A stretch of DNA of 64,000 nucleotides from Vreelandella nigrificans (GCF_002374315.1 NZ_NWUX01000020.1:1-64000); one strand, 5' to 3'; counted from the stretch's first letter, positions 23,788 through 32,083 are shown. A program made the numbers and translations. Notes: generated by a model not told the origin, from the letters alone.

Positions 23788-24348
23788 ATGGTAAAAACCC
23801 CTGACTTCGCTACTCACTATTATTTGCCTGAGACTGGCCCGTTTCGGAGCCTTTCAGAGCTTTCAGCTGGCTCTGAAGATCCCGTGTTTCTAAATCTCTT
23901 GACTCGACATCAGCGTGACCCTGGCTACCGGCGGCGCTATGGTAGTAACTACATTAGGGTTCGGCGTGAGGTTGAAGCTCGGCTGCGAGAGCTCTTTATT
24001 GCGCGAGGAGGGAAGCCTCGCCGCCGTCATCCCTTTTATCTGGTGCTGGGGGAATCTCCTTGGTTTCGTGATTTGAATGCTCATCAACGTGAACTGAAAA
24101 TCCCGCTCTCGGAGCTTGATCCTGAAGTTACGTCTTTGACCTACCCAGATAGCTTTATTGCGTTAACCCGAGACGATAAGCCTTATTACAATCAAGTGTT
24201 TCTGCTTAACGAGGTGAGTGAGCTCGTTACACGATTCGGGGTCCCTACTAATGATAACTTGGTACCTTATGAGCGCTATTGGGAAACCGATTTTGAGCTT
24301 TATATCGAAGTTCAGCTTTGGGATATCCCACCCAGTTTCAATTGCTGA
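23788..24348 (+). CDS. Conserved hypothetical protein
   Basis: This protein of 186 residues starts at ATG 23788 behind GGGAGATGGGG. It has many aromatic and arginine residues (HYYLPETGPFRSLSELSAGSEDPVFLNLL, YRRRYGSNYIRVRREVEARLRELFIARGGKPRRRHP). I do not recognise a domain; the arginine-rich part could bind nucleic acid, which is only a guess. It stands alone between a methyltransferase gene and the minus-strand soxR. Confidence 0.55.
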   Translation: MVKTPDFATHYYLPETGPFRSLSELSAGSEDPVFLNLLTRHQRDPGYRRRYGSNYIRVRREVEARLRELFIARGGKPRRRHPFYLVLGESPWFRDLNAHQRELKIPLSELDPEVTSLTYPDSFIALTRDDKPYYNQVFLLNEVSELVTRFGVPTNDNLVPYERYWETDFELYIEVQLWDIPPSFNC

Positions 24349-24447
24349 CATACGCAATTAATTCAGCCATCGCTGCTCTGGGCTGCAACAAGCTGCCTTA
24401 TTCTGAGAGACACAACGAAGCTTTGAGGAGCTTAAGAGCATGGGCTA

Positions 24448-24927
24448 TTAGCTAGTGTTTGCTTCTTGCTGGGCTCTCGCTTTTTGCTCTGCCTGATCCA
24501 GAAGGACTGGGCCGCTACCTGATTCAGCCAGTTTGTCATCTGGGTTATAGAGTGGGCAATTAGTCATGCTTAGACAACCACAGCCTATGCACCCAGCTAG
24601 GTTATCGCGTAGCTTTTGAAGATAAGCAATACGGCCATCAAGCATCTGTTGCCAGTTTTTTGAAAGCTGCTGCCAGTCTTCAACTGTCGGCGTGCGGTTA
24701 TTGGGTAATGATTCAAAGGCCTGTTTAATCTCTTCCAAGCTAACGCCGACTTTCTGTGCTGCTTTAATCACCGAAATTCGCCTTAACACCTCTGGCTTAT
24801 AGCGGCGCTGATTACCCGCATTACGCCAGCTGTGAATTAGTCCTTGTTGCTCGTAGAAGTGCAAGGTACTGACCTTCACACCGCAGCGCTTCGCTACCAT
24901 TCCGACACTCCAAATAGCATCTGCCAT
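24448..24927 (-). CDS. soxR: Redox-sensitive MerR-family regulator SoxR (second copy)
   Basis: The protein has 159 residues from ATG 24927. It has the MerR HTH (WSVGMVAKRCGVKVSTLHFYEQQGLI) and the cluster motif CIGCGCLSMTNC at about residues 118-129. It is about as long as E. coli SoxR. It is divergent from a VOC protein/flavodoxin-like pair, and the sox box in between is closer to the classical one than that of the first soxR. The two copies in this window are clearly diverged paralogues (for example IHSWRNAGNQRRYKPE against IKSRRNVSGHRRYARD). Confidence 0.9.
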   Translation of the reverse strand: MADAIWSVGMVAKRCGVKVSTLHFYEQQGLIHSWRNAGNQRRYKPEVLRRISVIKAAQKVGVSLEEIKQAFESLPNNRTPTVEDWQQLSKNWQQMLDGRIAYLQKLRDNLAGCIGCGCLSMTNCPLYNPDDKLAESGSGPVLLDQAEQKARAQQEANTS

Positions 24928-24971
24928 CACTCACCCCTGAATATTTTTTGCCATTTTTTCCTAAAAACCAC

Positions 24972-25002
24972 TTTACCTCAACTTCAGTTGAGGTTTTATC
25001 CT
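24972..25002 (+). promoter_or_regulatory. SoxR-type promoter with sox box ahead of VOC/flavodoxin operon
   Basis: TTTACC (24972-24977) and TATCCT (24997-25002) are 19 bases apart. The spacer carries CCTCAACTTCAGTTGAGG (24976-24993), matching the E. coli sox box CCTCAAGTTAACTTGAGG with 8-bp arms. This is the best-supported regulatory site in the window. Confidence 0.85.
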
Positions 25003-25031
25003 GCCATCTTACTTAACGCAAGGAGACTCTT

Positions 25032-25484
25032 ATGTACTTAGAACACGTCAATCTGGTGGTTGCTGATATGGATGCCATGTTGGATTTTTACCGTGCAGCC
25101 TTCCCGCACTGGCGGGTGCGGGATGAAGGCCATAGCGAGTGGTATGGCAAACCGCGTAAATGGGTGCACTTTGGTGACGATGAAAATTACTTGGCGTTAA
25201 GCGATCACGGCGAAGGGGAGAACCGTGATTTGAAAGGTCACAGCGTTGGGCTGGCCCATTTTGCTTATGTGGTCGATAACCTCGATGCCGTTGTTGCCAG
25301 GCTAAATAATGCTGGTTATGCCATTGCCAAACCCGGCGCAACAGAGCCGTTTCGAAAAAATGTCTACTTTGTCGATCCGGCCGGTTTTGAAGTGGAGTTT
25401 GTTGAGTATTTGAGTGATATCCCCGCCGAGCGGAATTTAAACCGTGATGCTCTGCAGCCAGCAGCTCAGGGAGATGCTCAGTAA
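25032..25484 (+). CDS. VOC (glyoxalase/bleomycin resistance)-superfamily protein
   Basis: The protein of 150 residues has two beta-alpha-beta-beta-beta modules: LEHVNLVVADMDAMLDFYRAAF (with the first metal-binding His) and VGLAHFAYVVDNLDAVVARL. The C-terminal YFVDPAGFEVEFVEY holds the Glu ligand of a metal site. Members are dioxygenases, lyases or drug-binding proteins. It is read from a SoxR-type promoter and followed 17 bases later by a flavodoxin-like gene, which suggests detoxification of redox-active compounds or their products. Confidence 0.85.
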   Translation: MYLEHVNLVVADMDAMLDFYRAAFPHWRVRDEGHSEWYGKPRKWVHFGDDENYLALSDHGEGENRDLKGHSVGLAHFAYVVDNLDAVVARLNNAGYAIAKPGATEPFRKNVYFVDPAGFEVEFVEYLSDIPAERNLNRDALQPAAQGDAQ

Positions 25485-25501
25485 CGCAAGGGGGAGGGGT
25501 A

Positions 25502-26062
25502 ATGAAAGTCGCCGTCGTTTTTCATTCCGCTTCAGGCAGTACCAAGCAACTCGCGCAGGCTGTTGCTTCTGGTGCAGCGGTGGTATCTGATGTTGAAGTG
25601 GCCATGGTAGAAATTGTTGGTGCCGATATTATCGAAGGGCGTTTTCGCAATACCAAGCTGCTGCAGCAATTAGACAAGGCCGATGCATTGGTCTTTGGTT
25701 CACCTACCTATATGGGCTGCGTGTCAGCCCAGTTTAAAGCCTTTAGTGATGCCACTGGTGAGCTATGGTCAACGCAATCGTGGGCAAACAAGGTTGCCGC
25801 TGGCTTTACCATTGGTGCCAACTTAAGTGGCGATCAGCTGAATACACTTCAGTACATGCAAGTATTCGCAAGTCAGCATGGCATGCTATGGGTAGGCTTG
25901 GATATCCCGGGCAACTACGATCCAGAAATGCGTAACAGGCTGGGGGCGCAGTCTGGGCTTATTGCTCATTCAGTAGATGGTGTATTAGATGAAACAGACT
26001 TACTTGCCGCGCGTTATTTAGGCCAGCGGGTGGCGCAAGTCAGCAAGAAGCTTGCGGCGTGA
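25502..26062 (+). CDS. Flavodoxin-like NAD(P)H:quinone oxidoreductase (WrbA type)
   Basis: The protein of 186 residues has the FMN phosphate-binding loop HSASGSTKQLAQ (about residues 8-19), GSPTYMGCVSAQFKAFSD as the 60s isoalloxazine loop and a conserved GFTIGANLSGDQ. It resembles WrbA/flavodoxin-family quinone reductases, slightly shorter and without the usual insertion. Two-electron quinone reduction would prevent redox cycling. It is the second gene of the SoxR-controlled pair. Confidence 0.8.
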   Translation: MKVAVVFHSASGSTKQLAQAVASGAAVVSDVEVAMVEIVGADIIEGRFRNTKLLQQLDKADALVFGSPTYMGCVSAQFKAFSDATGELWSTQSWANKVAAGFTIGANLSGDQLNTLQYMQVFASQHGMLWVGLDIPGNYDPEMRNRLGAQSGLIAHSVDGVLDETDLLAARYLGQRVAQVSKKLAA

Positions 26063-26166
26063 AGGTTGGTCATGTGGGCGTGCGGCAGACACAGACAAGT
26101 GATAGATTTATTAATTAGTAAAAATTAATATAAATTGTATTAGCTGTAAAATCTCAGGAGCTTTCA

Positions 26167-26667
26167 GTGAGAATTGACACTAAAAAAGGGATATTGGAAA
26201 GCGATTGGCACTACTTAACCCAATGGAAGGAACGGGTATTTCCTGAAGAGGGGCGTAGTAAAGAGTGGACACCTGTTTCCTGGCATAGCATCGCTTACTC
26301 GGAAGCGAATGATCCTATTGGTCACATTGGTTTTGATCGTTTTGAAGTGCTAATTGATGCTGTGCCACACTTAGTGATTGGTATTGGTGGGGTTGTTGTA
26401 CGGCCAGAATATCAAGGGCAAGGCATTCCAGCTCTACTGTTTAATGAAGTGCATGATCAGGCAAGAAAGCATTTGGGAGCTGGAGTATTTACGCTTTTTT
26501 GCCCATCTCGACTGGTTACTTATTATGAAAAACATGGTTACCAGCGTTATCCTGGCGCCGTTTATTTGCTGCAGCAAGGTGAGAAAGTGCTTTCTACCTT
26601 CGAGTTCATGCATCATGGCGACTTAGCCGCCGTTGGAAAGGTGGTTCTACAAAGTGAACCTTGGTGA
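26167..26667 (+). CDS. GNAT-family N-acetyltransferase
   Basis: The protein of 166 residues starts at GTG 26167, after CAGGAGCTTTCA. The acetyl-CoA-binding part IGIGGVVVRPEYQGQGIPALLFNEV contains the Q-x-x-G-x-P variant of the usual Q/R-x-x-G-x-G/A loop, and TLFCPSRLVTYYEKHGYQRYP the C-terminal Y-E-K-H-G-Y strand-helix. The substrate is not predictable. Just downstream lies an attC-like hairpin (26679-26725). Confidence 0.75.
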   Translation: MRIDTKKGILESDWHYLTQWKERVFPEEGRSKEWTPVSWHSIAYSEANDPIGHIGFDRFEVLIDAVPHLVIGIGGVVVRPEYQGQGIPALLFNEVHDQARKHLGAGVFTLFCPSRLVTYYEKHGYQRYPGAVYLLQQGEKVLSTFEFMHHGDLAAVGKVVLQSEPW

Positions 26668-26678
26668 TTATGAGGCTT

Positions 26679-26725
26679 TTTAACAGGGAAAGTCGCCGCA
26701 GGCTTGGGCGATTTTCCCGTTAGGT
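26679..26725 (+). other. Hairpin with TAAC/GTTA ends: terminator or minimal attC-like site
   Basis: TTTAACAGGGAAAGTCGCC and GGCGATTTTCCCGTTAGGT enclose a nine-base loop. The 12-bp stem GGGAAAGTCGCC/GGCGATTTTCCC has one G-T pair. Outside it, TAAC pairs with GTTA and leaves one unpaired A, the kind of bulge found in folded attC sites. At 47 bases it is shorter than normal attC sites, and no T-run follows as expected for a terminator. Confidence 0.4.
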
Positions 26726-26786
26726 GTCTCTCTGCATATCTTTGTGAACGTAAGTGTAGGCGCCGAATATTTAAAGAAGCAATGGA

Positions 26787-27260
26787 GTGTCAGCAGTGGA
26801 GACAAGAAAATCATCACGGTTAATAATTGTTGATGCAGAAGGACGCTTGCTACTGTTTTTATACCAAGATGAGCATCAGGCGCCATTTTGGGCAACCGTT
26901 GGCGGCGAGCTAAAACCAGGCGAGAGCTACGTTGAGGCCGCGAAACGCGAGTTATACGAGGAAACAGGGTTAACACAAGACGTCGGTGAAATGATAAGGG
27001 AACGGGATGACGTCTATGCCGTAGCAAGGTCGGTGCCAGCACGTTGGCTTGAGCAGTACTTCCTGGTTAAATGGCCTGCAAACAGAGAGGTATTTGCTGC
27101 AAAGTGGACCGATGAGGAGAAGAGCACGATTCAAACGTGGAAATGGTGGAGTTTAGACGAATTACTTGCCAAAGAAGCCTCTCTCTTCAAACCTGATTGG
27201 ATTCCTGATTTGCTTCGTTCTGTGCTGCACAGAAAATGTTTATTAAATGTTTCTCAATGA
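26787..27260 (+). CDS. Nudix hydrolase
   Basis: The protein of 157 residues starts at GTG 26787 (GTG 26796 also possible). The Nudix box is complete: GELKPGESYVEAAKRELYEE followed by TGL (about residues 38-60), with the REL-x-E-E catalytic glutamates. Nudix enzymes hydrolyse nucleoside diphosphate derivatives with Mg2+; no specificity motif is seen. It lies in a run of small enzyme genes with the same direction and loose spacing. Confidence 0.85.
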   Translation: MSAVETRKSSRLIIVDAEGRLLLFLYQDEHQAPFWATVGGELKPGESYVEAAKRELYEETGLTQDVGEMIRERDDVYAVARSVPARWLEQYFLVKWPANREVFAAKWTDEEKSTIQTWKWWSLDELLAKEASLFKPDWIPDLLRSVLHRKCLLNVSQ

Positions 27261-27299
27261 TGCCTTTGGCGCAGTTGACCATCAGTAAGGAATATCTAG

Positions 27300-27725
27300 A
27301 TGATTCGCAAATACCGGGAGGCGGATATTGGTCAAATTTTGGATATCTGGCTTGCAGCATCAATTAAAGCCCACTCCTTTGTTGGGTCAGCGTTTTGGGA
27401 ATCAAAGGTTAGCGAAATGCGTGATGTATACATCCCAGCATCGGAGACCTTTGTATTTGAGTCTGAAGATCAAATAGCTGGATTCTATAGCCTATACGGA
27501 GATACGTTGGCTGCCATTTTTGTATCGCCAAGCTTGCAGGGTAAAGGTATAGGAGCAGCGCTGATTGATGATGCCAAGAGTAGAAGGGAGTGTTTGCAAC
27601 TGACGGTCTATAGTGAAAATACCCCAAGCATCTATTTTTATAAGAAACATGGATTTATTTCATTGAGTAAGCAAATTGATGAACAAACTGGCCACCCAGA
27701 GCTTGTCATGGAGTATTACTGCTAA
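27300..27725 (+). CDS. GNAT-family N-acetyltransferase (YjaB-like)
   Basis: This short protein of 141 residues starts MIRKYREADIGQILDIWLAAS. Its acetyl-CoA loop is SPSLQGKGIGAALIDDA (Q/R-x-x-G-x-G/A satisfied: Q-G-K-G-I-G) and it has NTPSIYFYKKHGFISLS. It resembles YjaB/YafP-like acetyltransferases and the protein at 31637-32083. TAAGGAATATCTAG precedes the ATG. Confidence 0.8.
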   Translation: MIRKYREADIGQILDIWLAASIKAHSFVGSAFWESKVSEMRDVYIPASETFVFESEDQIAGFYSLYGDTLAAIFVSPSLQGKGIGAALIDDAKSRRECLQLTVYSENTPSIYFYKKHGFISLSKQIDEQTGHPELVMEYYC

Positions 27726-27788
27726 CAACGTGAAGAGGCCAGCGGTGGTTTGCTGGCTACTTGATGTGAAGTATCACAGGGGTGTTCG

Positions 27789-28223
27789 ATGAAAGGTGAG
27801 TGTCTCTGCGGAAAGGTTAAGTTCGAAATTAAAGGAGAGCTACCAAATCTCTATCAATGCCACTGTTCTTTGTGTCGTAAAGCAACGGGGTCGGCAGCTA
27901 ATGCTGCCACTTTGGTGAGAGAGGAGTGCTTCCTTTGGCTTTCTGATCAGTCCTGCATTAGCTCTTTTCAAAAGCCAACCGGCTATCGGAGCGATTTTTG
28001 CTTGGTCTGCGGTAGTCCGGTGCCGAACAAACTGAAAGACACCAGCCTAATGTGGATCCCTGCTGGCTTGCTTGATGGTGTGACGTTATCTCAAGTTTCT
28101 GTGCACCTTCATCTGACTTCAGCAGCAACATGGGCAAAAGAGTCAGATAGCTGTGTCTGGTTGAAGGATGGCCCTGATAGTTTGGATGCACTTAACCAGG
28201 CATTGCAGCGGAAAAACCGCTGA
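27789..28223 (+). CDS. GFA (glutathione-dependent formaldehyde-activating)/CENP-V-family protein
   Basis: The protein of 144 residues has the zinc-binding cysteines of the GFA fold: GECLCGKVKFEI (Cys-x-Cys-Gly), YQCHCSLCRKATG and DFCLVCGSPVPNKL. The family includes glutathione S-hydroxymethyl adduct lyase-type proteins, but most members lack an assigned reaction. The start at 27789 follows GGGGTGTTCG. Another, collapsed GFA gene is present at 30699-30902. Confidence 0.85.
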   Translation: MKGECLCGKVKFEIKGELPNLYQCHCSLCRKATGSAANAATLVREECFLWLSDQSCISSFQKPTGYRSDFCLVCGSPVPNKLKDTSLMWIPAGLLDGVTLSQVSVHLHLTSAATWAKESDSCVWLKDGPDSLDALNQALQRKNR

Positions 28224-28439
28224 AGTTGAGGTGAACCTGTGCGCCACAGGCGGCCTTTCCGAAACCAGCCAAGTAAGCTATGCCATCATTGCCCTACAAA
28301 AACCTCGAAAGGATCGCCCTTAGCGCCATCTCCAAGGGGTATAATGTCACTTGCCATGGAGCAGTTTTGGTGTTTTAACTGTTGATTTTTAGATGGTTTT
28401 TTACTTTTTATTGTTTCCAATCGAGAAAGGTAGTCGTTC

Positions 28440-28862
28440 ATGATTAATACTAAAATATACAAAGCGGTTTACGAACTCGCTGAAAAACTCATGAAGGCTG
28501 CTGATAAAGAGGATCGGCAGGCTTTCGATGCGCTTTATGCGGAGTTGAAGGCGATCTGCACTGATAACGAGAACACTGATAAAGATCACCCGGAGCAGTG
28601 GGAAACACTGGCTGATTTCACAGAAGAGCTAGAAGATGCGCTACCTATCTATGAACAAGCCCTAGAAAAAGCCATTGCCATTAATTCGAAAGACCACATT
28701 TCATCCATCGCGTTTTCCATGGCGACGTTGCAAGTGGAGCTGGGCCAAACAGACGCTGCCATCAAAAGCCTGCAGCATGCCAAAACCAGCGCTCATGGCA
28801 TTGAAGATAACGAACTGAAAGCAGAAATCGATGAGCTACTTGAAACACTAACCACTGGCTAG
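28440..28862 (+). CDS. TPR-like helical protein next to yehS
   Basis: This acidic, all-helical protein of 140 residues has a tetratricopeptide-like C-terminal half (ALPIYEQALEKAIAINSKDHISSIAFSMATLQVELGQTDAAIKSLQHA). Its role is not known. The stop is 10 bases from the next gene, a YehS homologue, and I believe such pairs recur in related genomes, so a joint function is likely. Confidence 0.65.
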   Translation: MINTKIYKAVYELAEKLMKAADKEDRQAFDALYAELKAICTDNENTDKDHPEQWETLADFTEELEDALPIYEQALEKAIAINSKDHISSIAFSMATLQVELGQTDAAIKSLQHAKTSAHGIEDNELKAEIDELLETLTTG

Positions 28863-28872
28863 GAACCCTATT

Positions 28873-29358
28873 TTGACCAACAATGATATTTTTCGCCGTA
28901 TACGTTATACCTTCGATTTAAAAGATAGCGCCATAGTGGATATTTTCTCGCTGGCGGAAGTCAGTGTAAGCCAAGAGCAGGTAACCGCTTGGCTGAAAAA
29001 GGATGACGACGACGCCTTTGTGACGATGAAGAACAGGGAGCTGGCGGCGTTTCTGAATGGGTTTATCAGCTTTAAGCGTGGCAAGCGCGAAGGCCCACAG
29101 CCAGTGCCTGAATCGCAGCTAAACAATAATATGGTGTTCCAGAAGCTGCGCATTGCGCTGAATTTAAAAGCGGACGATATTTTAGAGGTGTTTGAACTGG
29201 TGGGCTTACCGTTAAGCCACCATGAGCTCAGTGCTTTTTTCCGTAAGCCAAGCCATAAAAATTATCGTGAATGTAAAGACCAAATGCTGCGCAATTTCTT
29301 ACTCGGCATCCAGTTACAATTACGACCAAATCCTAACGGTTCAGGTACAGATGTTTGA
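28873..29358 (+). CDS. yehS: YehS family (DUF1456) protein
   Basis: The protein of 161 residues starts at TTG 28873 after AGGAACCC. It carries two DUF1456 repeats: NNDIFRRIRYTFDLKDSAIVDIFSLAEV (1-75) and NNMVFQKLRIALNLKADDILEVFELVGL (about 83-150), each ending in a conserved LAAFLNGFI or LRNFLLGIQ helix. The biochemical role of YehS is unknown. It forms an apparent operon with the helical protein upstream. Confidence 0.85.
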   Translation: MTNNDIFRRIRYTFDLKDSAIVDIFSLAEVSVSQEQVTAWLKKDDDDAFVTMKNRELAAFLNGFISFKRGKREGPQPVPESQLNNNMVFQKLRIALNLKADDILEVFELVGLPLSHHELSAFFRKPSHKNYRECKDQMLRNFLLGIQLQLRPNPNGSGTDV

Positions 29359-29409
29359 CCTTCGCTACGTCAAAGTCACCAGTGCACTTTGGGGTTAAGG
29401 GTTTACCAT

Positions 29410-29916
29410 ATGGCCAGGAATATTGAGATCAAAGCACGTATCAGCAACATCGGAATGCTCGAATCCAAGGTGGCTAAGATCGCTGGTAATGGCCCAACCG
29501 AGATATTTCAAGACGATACATTTTTTCAATGTGATACTGGGCGATTGAAGCTCCGGGTGCTTTCGGACAAGCACGGCGAACTGATTTTTTACCGGCGTGA
29601 AAATCAGGCTGGGCCGAAAGAATCATTTTACGTTCGTTCGCAAACCGATGAACCTGAGACGTTACGCGAGACGCTTTCGCTGGCTTATGGTGTAGTTGGT
29701 CGTGTTCGGAAGCATCGCACGCTGTATCTTGTTGGCAGGACGCGTATACATCTCGATAGAGTGGAAGCCCTTGGGCACTTTCTTGAACTTGAAGTGGTAC
29801 TTTCCGACAGCGAGCCATCACGGGTCGGTATTGAGATCGCACACCGTCTATTGAACCAGCTTGGTATTGAGTCATCCCAGCTCATCGAAGCCGCTTATGT
29901 TGATATGTTTGAATAA
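29410..29916 (+). CDS. CYTH-domain protein (class IV adenylate cyclase/thiamine-triphosphatase-like)
   Basis: The protein has 168 residues from ATG 29410. It has the N-terminal NIEIKARI strand (variant of the E-x-E-x-K signature), TGRLKLRV, ELIFYRREN, KHRTLYLVGRTRIHLDRVEALGHFLELEVVL. CYTH proteins form a tunnel that hydrolyses or cyclises triphosphates with a divalent metal. The match suits the class IV adenylate cyclase-like branch; the real substrate cannot be given. Confidence 0.8.
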   Translation: MARNIEIKARISNIGMLESKVAKIAGNGPTEIFQDDTFFQCDTGRLKLRVLSDKHGELIFYRRENQAGPKESFYVRSQTDEPETLRETLSLAYGVVGRVRKHRTLYLVGRTRIHLDRVEALGHFLELEVVLSDSEPSRVGIEIAHRLLNQLGIESSQLIEAAYVDMFE

Positions 29917-29970
29917 GCGGGAAGCTAACCATTCATTCGGCAGGCTCTGAGCAAGGAGCCATGAAAGTCA

Positions 29971-30624
29971 ATGAATTCAGACGTTAAGGTAATGGCTATG
30001 GGAACGGAAATTTGGCTTTTGTATGCCAGCACCGTATTCATTTTAATGAGCACGCCGGGCCCTAGCCAGCTTCTGATGCTTTCAAATAGTATTAGTAATG
30101 GCTTTCACCGATCACTATTTACCGCCGCTGGCGATTTGTCAGCCAATTTTTTACAGATGATTGTCGCCTCGATAGGCTTGGTGAGCATTATTCAGCAATC
30201 GGGTAATTTCTTTACCGTTGTGAAGTGGGCGGGAGTGGCATATTTATCGTACTTAGGTTTGCGGTTAATTTTTTCTAAGAAAGCCAGCAATGCCAATCTG
30301 GCCAGCCAAGTAAGGTCAAGCCGTAGCTTGTATTGGCAAGGCTTCGTTACTTCAGCTGCCAATCCTAAAGCTGTTATCTTTTTCGCTGCCCTATTTCCAC
30401 AGTTTATTAACCCCTCTGAGCCCCTTCTTCATCAGTTTGCGATACTCAGTGCCACTTATCTCATCATGGACGCGGTCTTCTTGTTTTCCTACGGGAAATC
30501 AGCTGAATGGGTTAGTACGAAACTGAAGTCATCAGCACGCCAGCACTTAGGTAAGGTGTCTGGCTCGTTTTTGATTGGAGCAGCAGTGCTTCTAGGTCTG
30601 AAGAACGTTGATACTAACTTATAA
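29971..30624 (+). CDS. LysE/RhtB-family exporter
   Basis: The protein of 217 residues has about six transmembrane helices, the N-terminal MSTPGPSQLLMLSNS loop (P-G-P signature) and FVTSAANPKAVIFFAALFPQF (N-P-K signature). The family exports amino acids and related compounds. The start at 29971 follows AAGGAG at 12 bases, and ATG 29992 or 29998 are alternatives. Two more LysE-type genes appear near 47 and 49 kb. Confidence 0.85.
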   Translation: MNSDVKVMAMGTEIWLLYASTVFILMSTPGPSQLLMLSNSISNGFHRSLFTAAGDLSANFLQMIVASIGLVSIIQQSGNFFTVVKWAGVAYLSYLGLRLIFSKKASNANLASQVRSSRSLYWQGFVTSAANPKAVIFFAALFPQFINPSEPLLHQFAILSATYLIMDAVFLFSYGKSAEWVSTKLKSSARQHLGKVSGSFLIGAAVLLGLKNVDTNL

Positions 30625-30698
30625 AAGCTTAGCTAGGATCCGCAAAAGGGGGCTTCGCAATCTGGCTTTTCTAAAGCCTCGTCAATGATACGAAAGGG

Positions 30699-30902
30699 AT
30701 GGCTGTGATCAAGCAAGTGGGCGGAGTTAAGATCCAAGCTAGGCACAAAGCCACATGCCACTGCGGCATCTACACCCACCACCAAACACGCTCGAATCCC
30801 AATGTGTATGGATTCAATGTCGGGTGTTTGGAAGATGTTAACCCCTTTGACTTGGATGATGTTTCTGTTAGCGATGGCATCAACCATGAATCTGATCAAT
30901 AG
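30699..30902 (+). pseudogene. GFA-family protein with large internal deletion
   Basis: The frame of 67 codons joins an N-terminal ATCHCG motif directly to IYTHHQTRSNPNVYGFNVGCLEDVNPFDL and SVSDGINHESDQ. The latter is the known C-terminal part of GFA proteins, which normally begins CGIYTHH about 45-50 residues after the first CHCG. The join lies within the repeated TGCGGC, so the deletion probably ran between the two Cys-Gly motifs. Two of the zinc cysteine groups are lost. The frame is still open, but the protein is unlikely to fold. Confidence 0.65.
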
Positions 30903-30980
30903 CAGGGGGTAAGGAAGACGTAGTTTTATTGTTTGGTCGGTTTTTCACAGCTAAAACAGGCGTCTGAGTTGGGTATTGAG

Positions 30981-31526
30981 ATGGATCATGAAACACTGAT
31001 CAAAAATTGGATAAGACAGGACTCTCTGCGAATGGAGGCGCTTACTATTGCGGCTGAGCAGAAGCTGTCGGGTTGGTGCCTCGCTGCTGGGTTCGTTAGA
31101 AATTTGGCATGGGACAAGCTACATGCCTTTTCATCGAGTACACCGCTAAACGACATTGATTTAATTTACTTCGATCAGCAAGATATGAGCGATACTCGTG
31201 ATCGGGAAATTGAACACGAGTTAAGGGCCGTCTCTAAGCTGCCGTGGTCGGTAAAGAACCAGGCAAGAATGCACGAGCGAAATAGGGATTGTCCGTACAC
31301 TTCAACTGAAGATGCGATGAGCTTCTGGGTTGAAGTAGAAACTGCAGTAGGTGCTGCTTTAGATGATGATGGAGAGGTTATCATTGTGGCTCCCTTTGGT
31401 GTTAAGCCTCTGTTTGACTACACCATCACATTAAATCCCAAGCGGCCCAAACGAACAGAGTTTGAAGCCCGAATATGCAGCAAGCGGTGGTTGCAAACGT
31501 GGCCAAGACTGGTGGTAAATGTTTAA
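30981..31526 (+). CDS. Nucleotidyltransferase-family protein (DUF925 type)
   Basis: The protein has 181 residues from ATG 30981. It shows WCLAAGFVRNLAWDKLHAF, then LNDIDLIYFD (D-x-D active-site-like pair) and DYTITLNPKRPKRTEFEARICSKRWLQTWPRL, characteristic of the COG3575 nucleotidyltransferase family. The substrate is unknown. It stands alone; the frame from 30933 is longer but has no ribosome site. Confidence 0.75.
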   Translation: MDHETLIKNWIRQDSLRMEALTIAAEQKLSGWCLAAGFVRNLAWDKLHAFSSSTPLNDIDLIYFDQQDMSDTRDREIEHELRAVSKLPWSVKNQARMHERNRDCPYTSTEDAMSFWVEVETAVGAALDDDGEVIIVAPFGVKPLFDYTITLNPKRPKRTEFEARICSKRWLQTWPRLVVNV

Positions 31527-31636
31527 TAAGGCCCACTACTTCGAACATAGCGTTCAAGTATGTATAAGCGTCTTTTGCTAGGACTTTGCTACCATTGCGA
31601 GCGGCTATTAACTCTTTTCTTTGTATCGAGCTAATC

Positions 31637-32083
31637 ATGAAGATAGAAAACGCAAAAAAATCAGATTACCCCAAACTGTTGGAAATCTGGGAGGCATCAG
31701 TGCGAGCCACTCATGATTTCCTGGCTGAGGAAGATCTTCTGGAGCTCAAGCCGCTGATTCTTGAGCAGTACTTTGATGCGGTTGAACTTAATGTCGCTAA
31801 AAGTAGCGAGAGCGATATATTGGGCTTCTGTGGCGTTAGTGATGGCAACATTGAAATGTTATTCATTTCGCCTGCTGCGCGTGGAAAGGGTATTGGCTCA
31901 TTACTAGCGACCTATGCGATCAAAACGCAGAGAGCTACCAAGGTTGATGTTAACGAGCAGAATGAGCAAGCGTTGGGATTCTACCAGCATATTGGCTTTT
32001 CGATTACAGGGCGTTCGCCGCTAGATGGTCAGGGTAAGCCTTATCCTCTGCTTCATATGGAGCTGTCGAAAGAATCAAAGTGA
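31637..32083 (+). CDS. GNAT-family N-acetyltransferase (YjaB-like)
   Basis: The protein has 148 residues from ATG 31637. It carries IENAKKSDYPKLLEIWEASVRATHDFL, the loop SPAARGKGIGSLLATYA (R-G-K-G-I-G), and NEQALGFYQHIGFSITGRSPLDGQGKPYPLLHM. The N-terminal A-T-H-x-F-L pattern is typical of YjaB/YedL-like acetyltransferases. The substrate is unknown. Confidence 0.85.
   Translation: MKIENAKKSDYPKLLEIWEASVRATHDFLAEEDLLELKPLILEQYFDAVELNVAKSSESDILGFCGVSDGNIEMLFISPAARGKGIGSLLATYAIKTQRATKVDVNEQNEQALGFYQHIGFSITGRSPLDGQGKPYPLLHMELSKESK

Noticed and set aside
30633-30899. Minus-strand ORF of 88 codons
   Set aside because: The plus strand encodes a recognisable GFA C-terminal region; the minus frame is its shadow.
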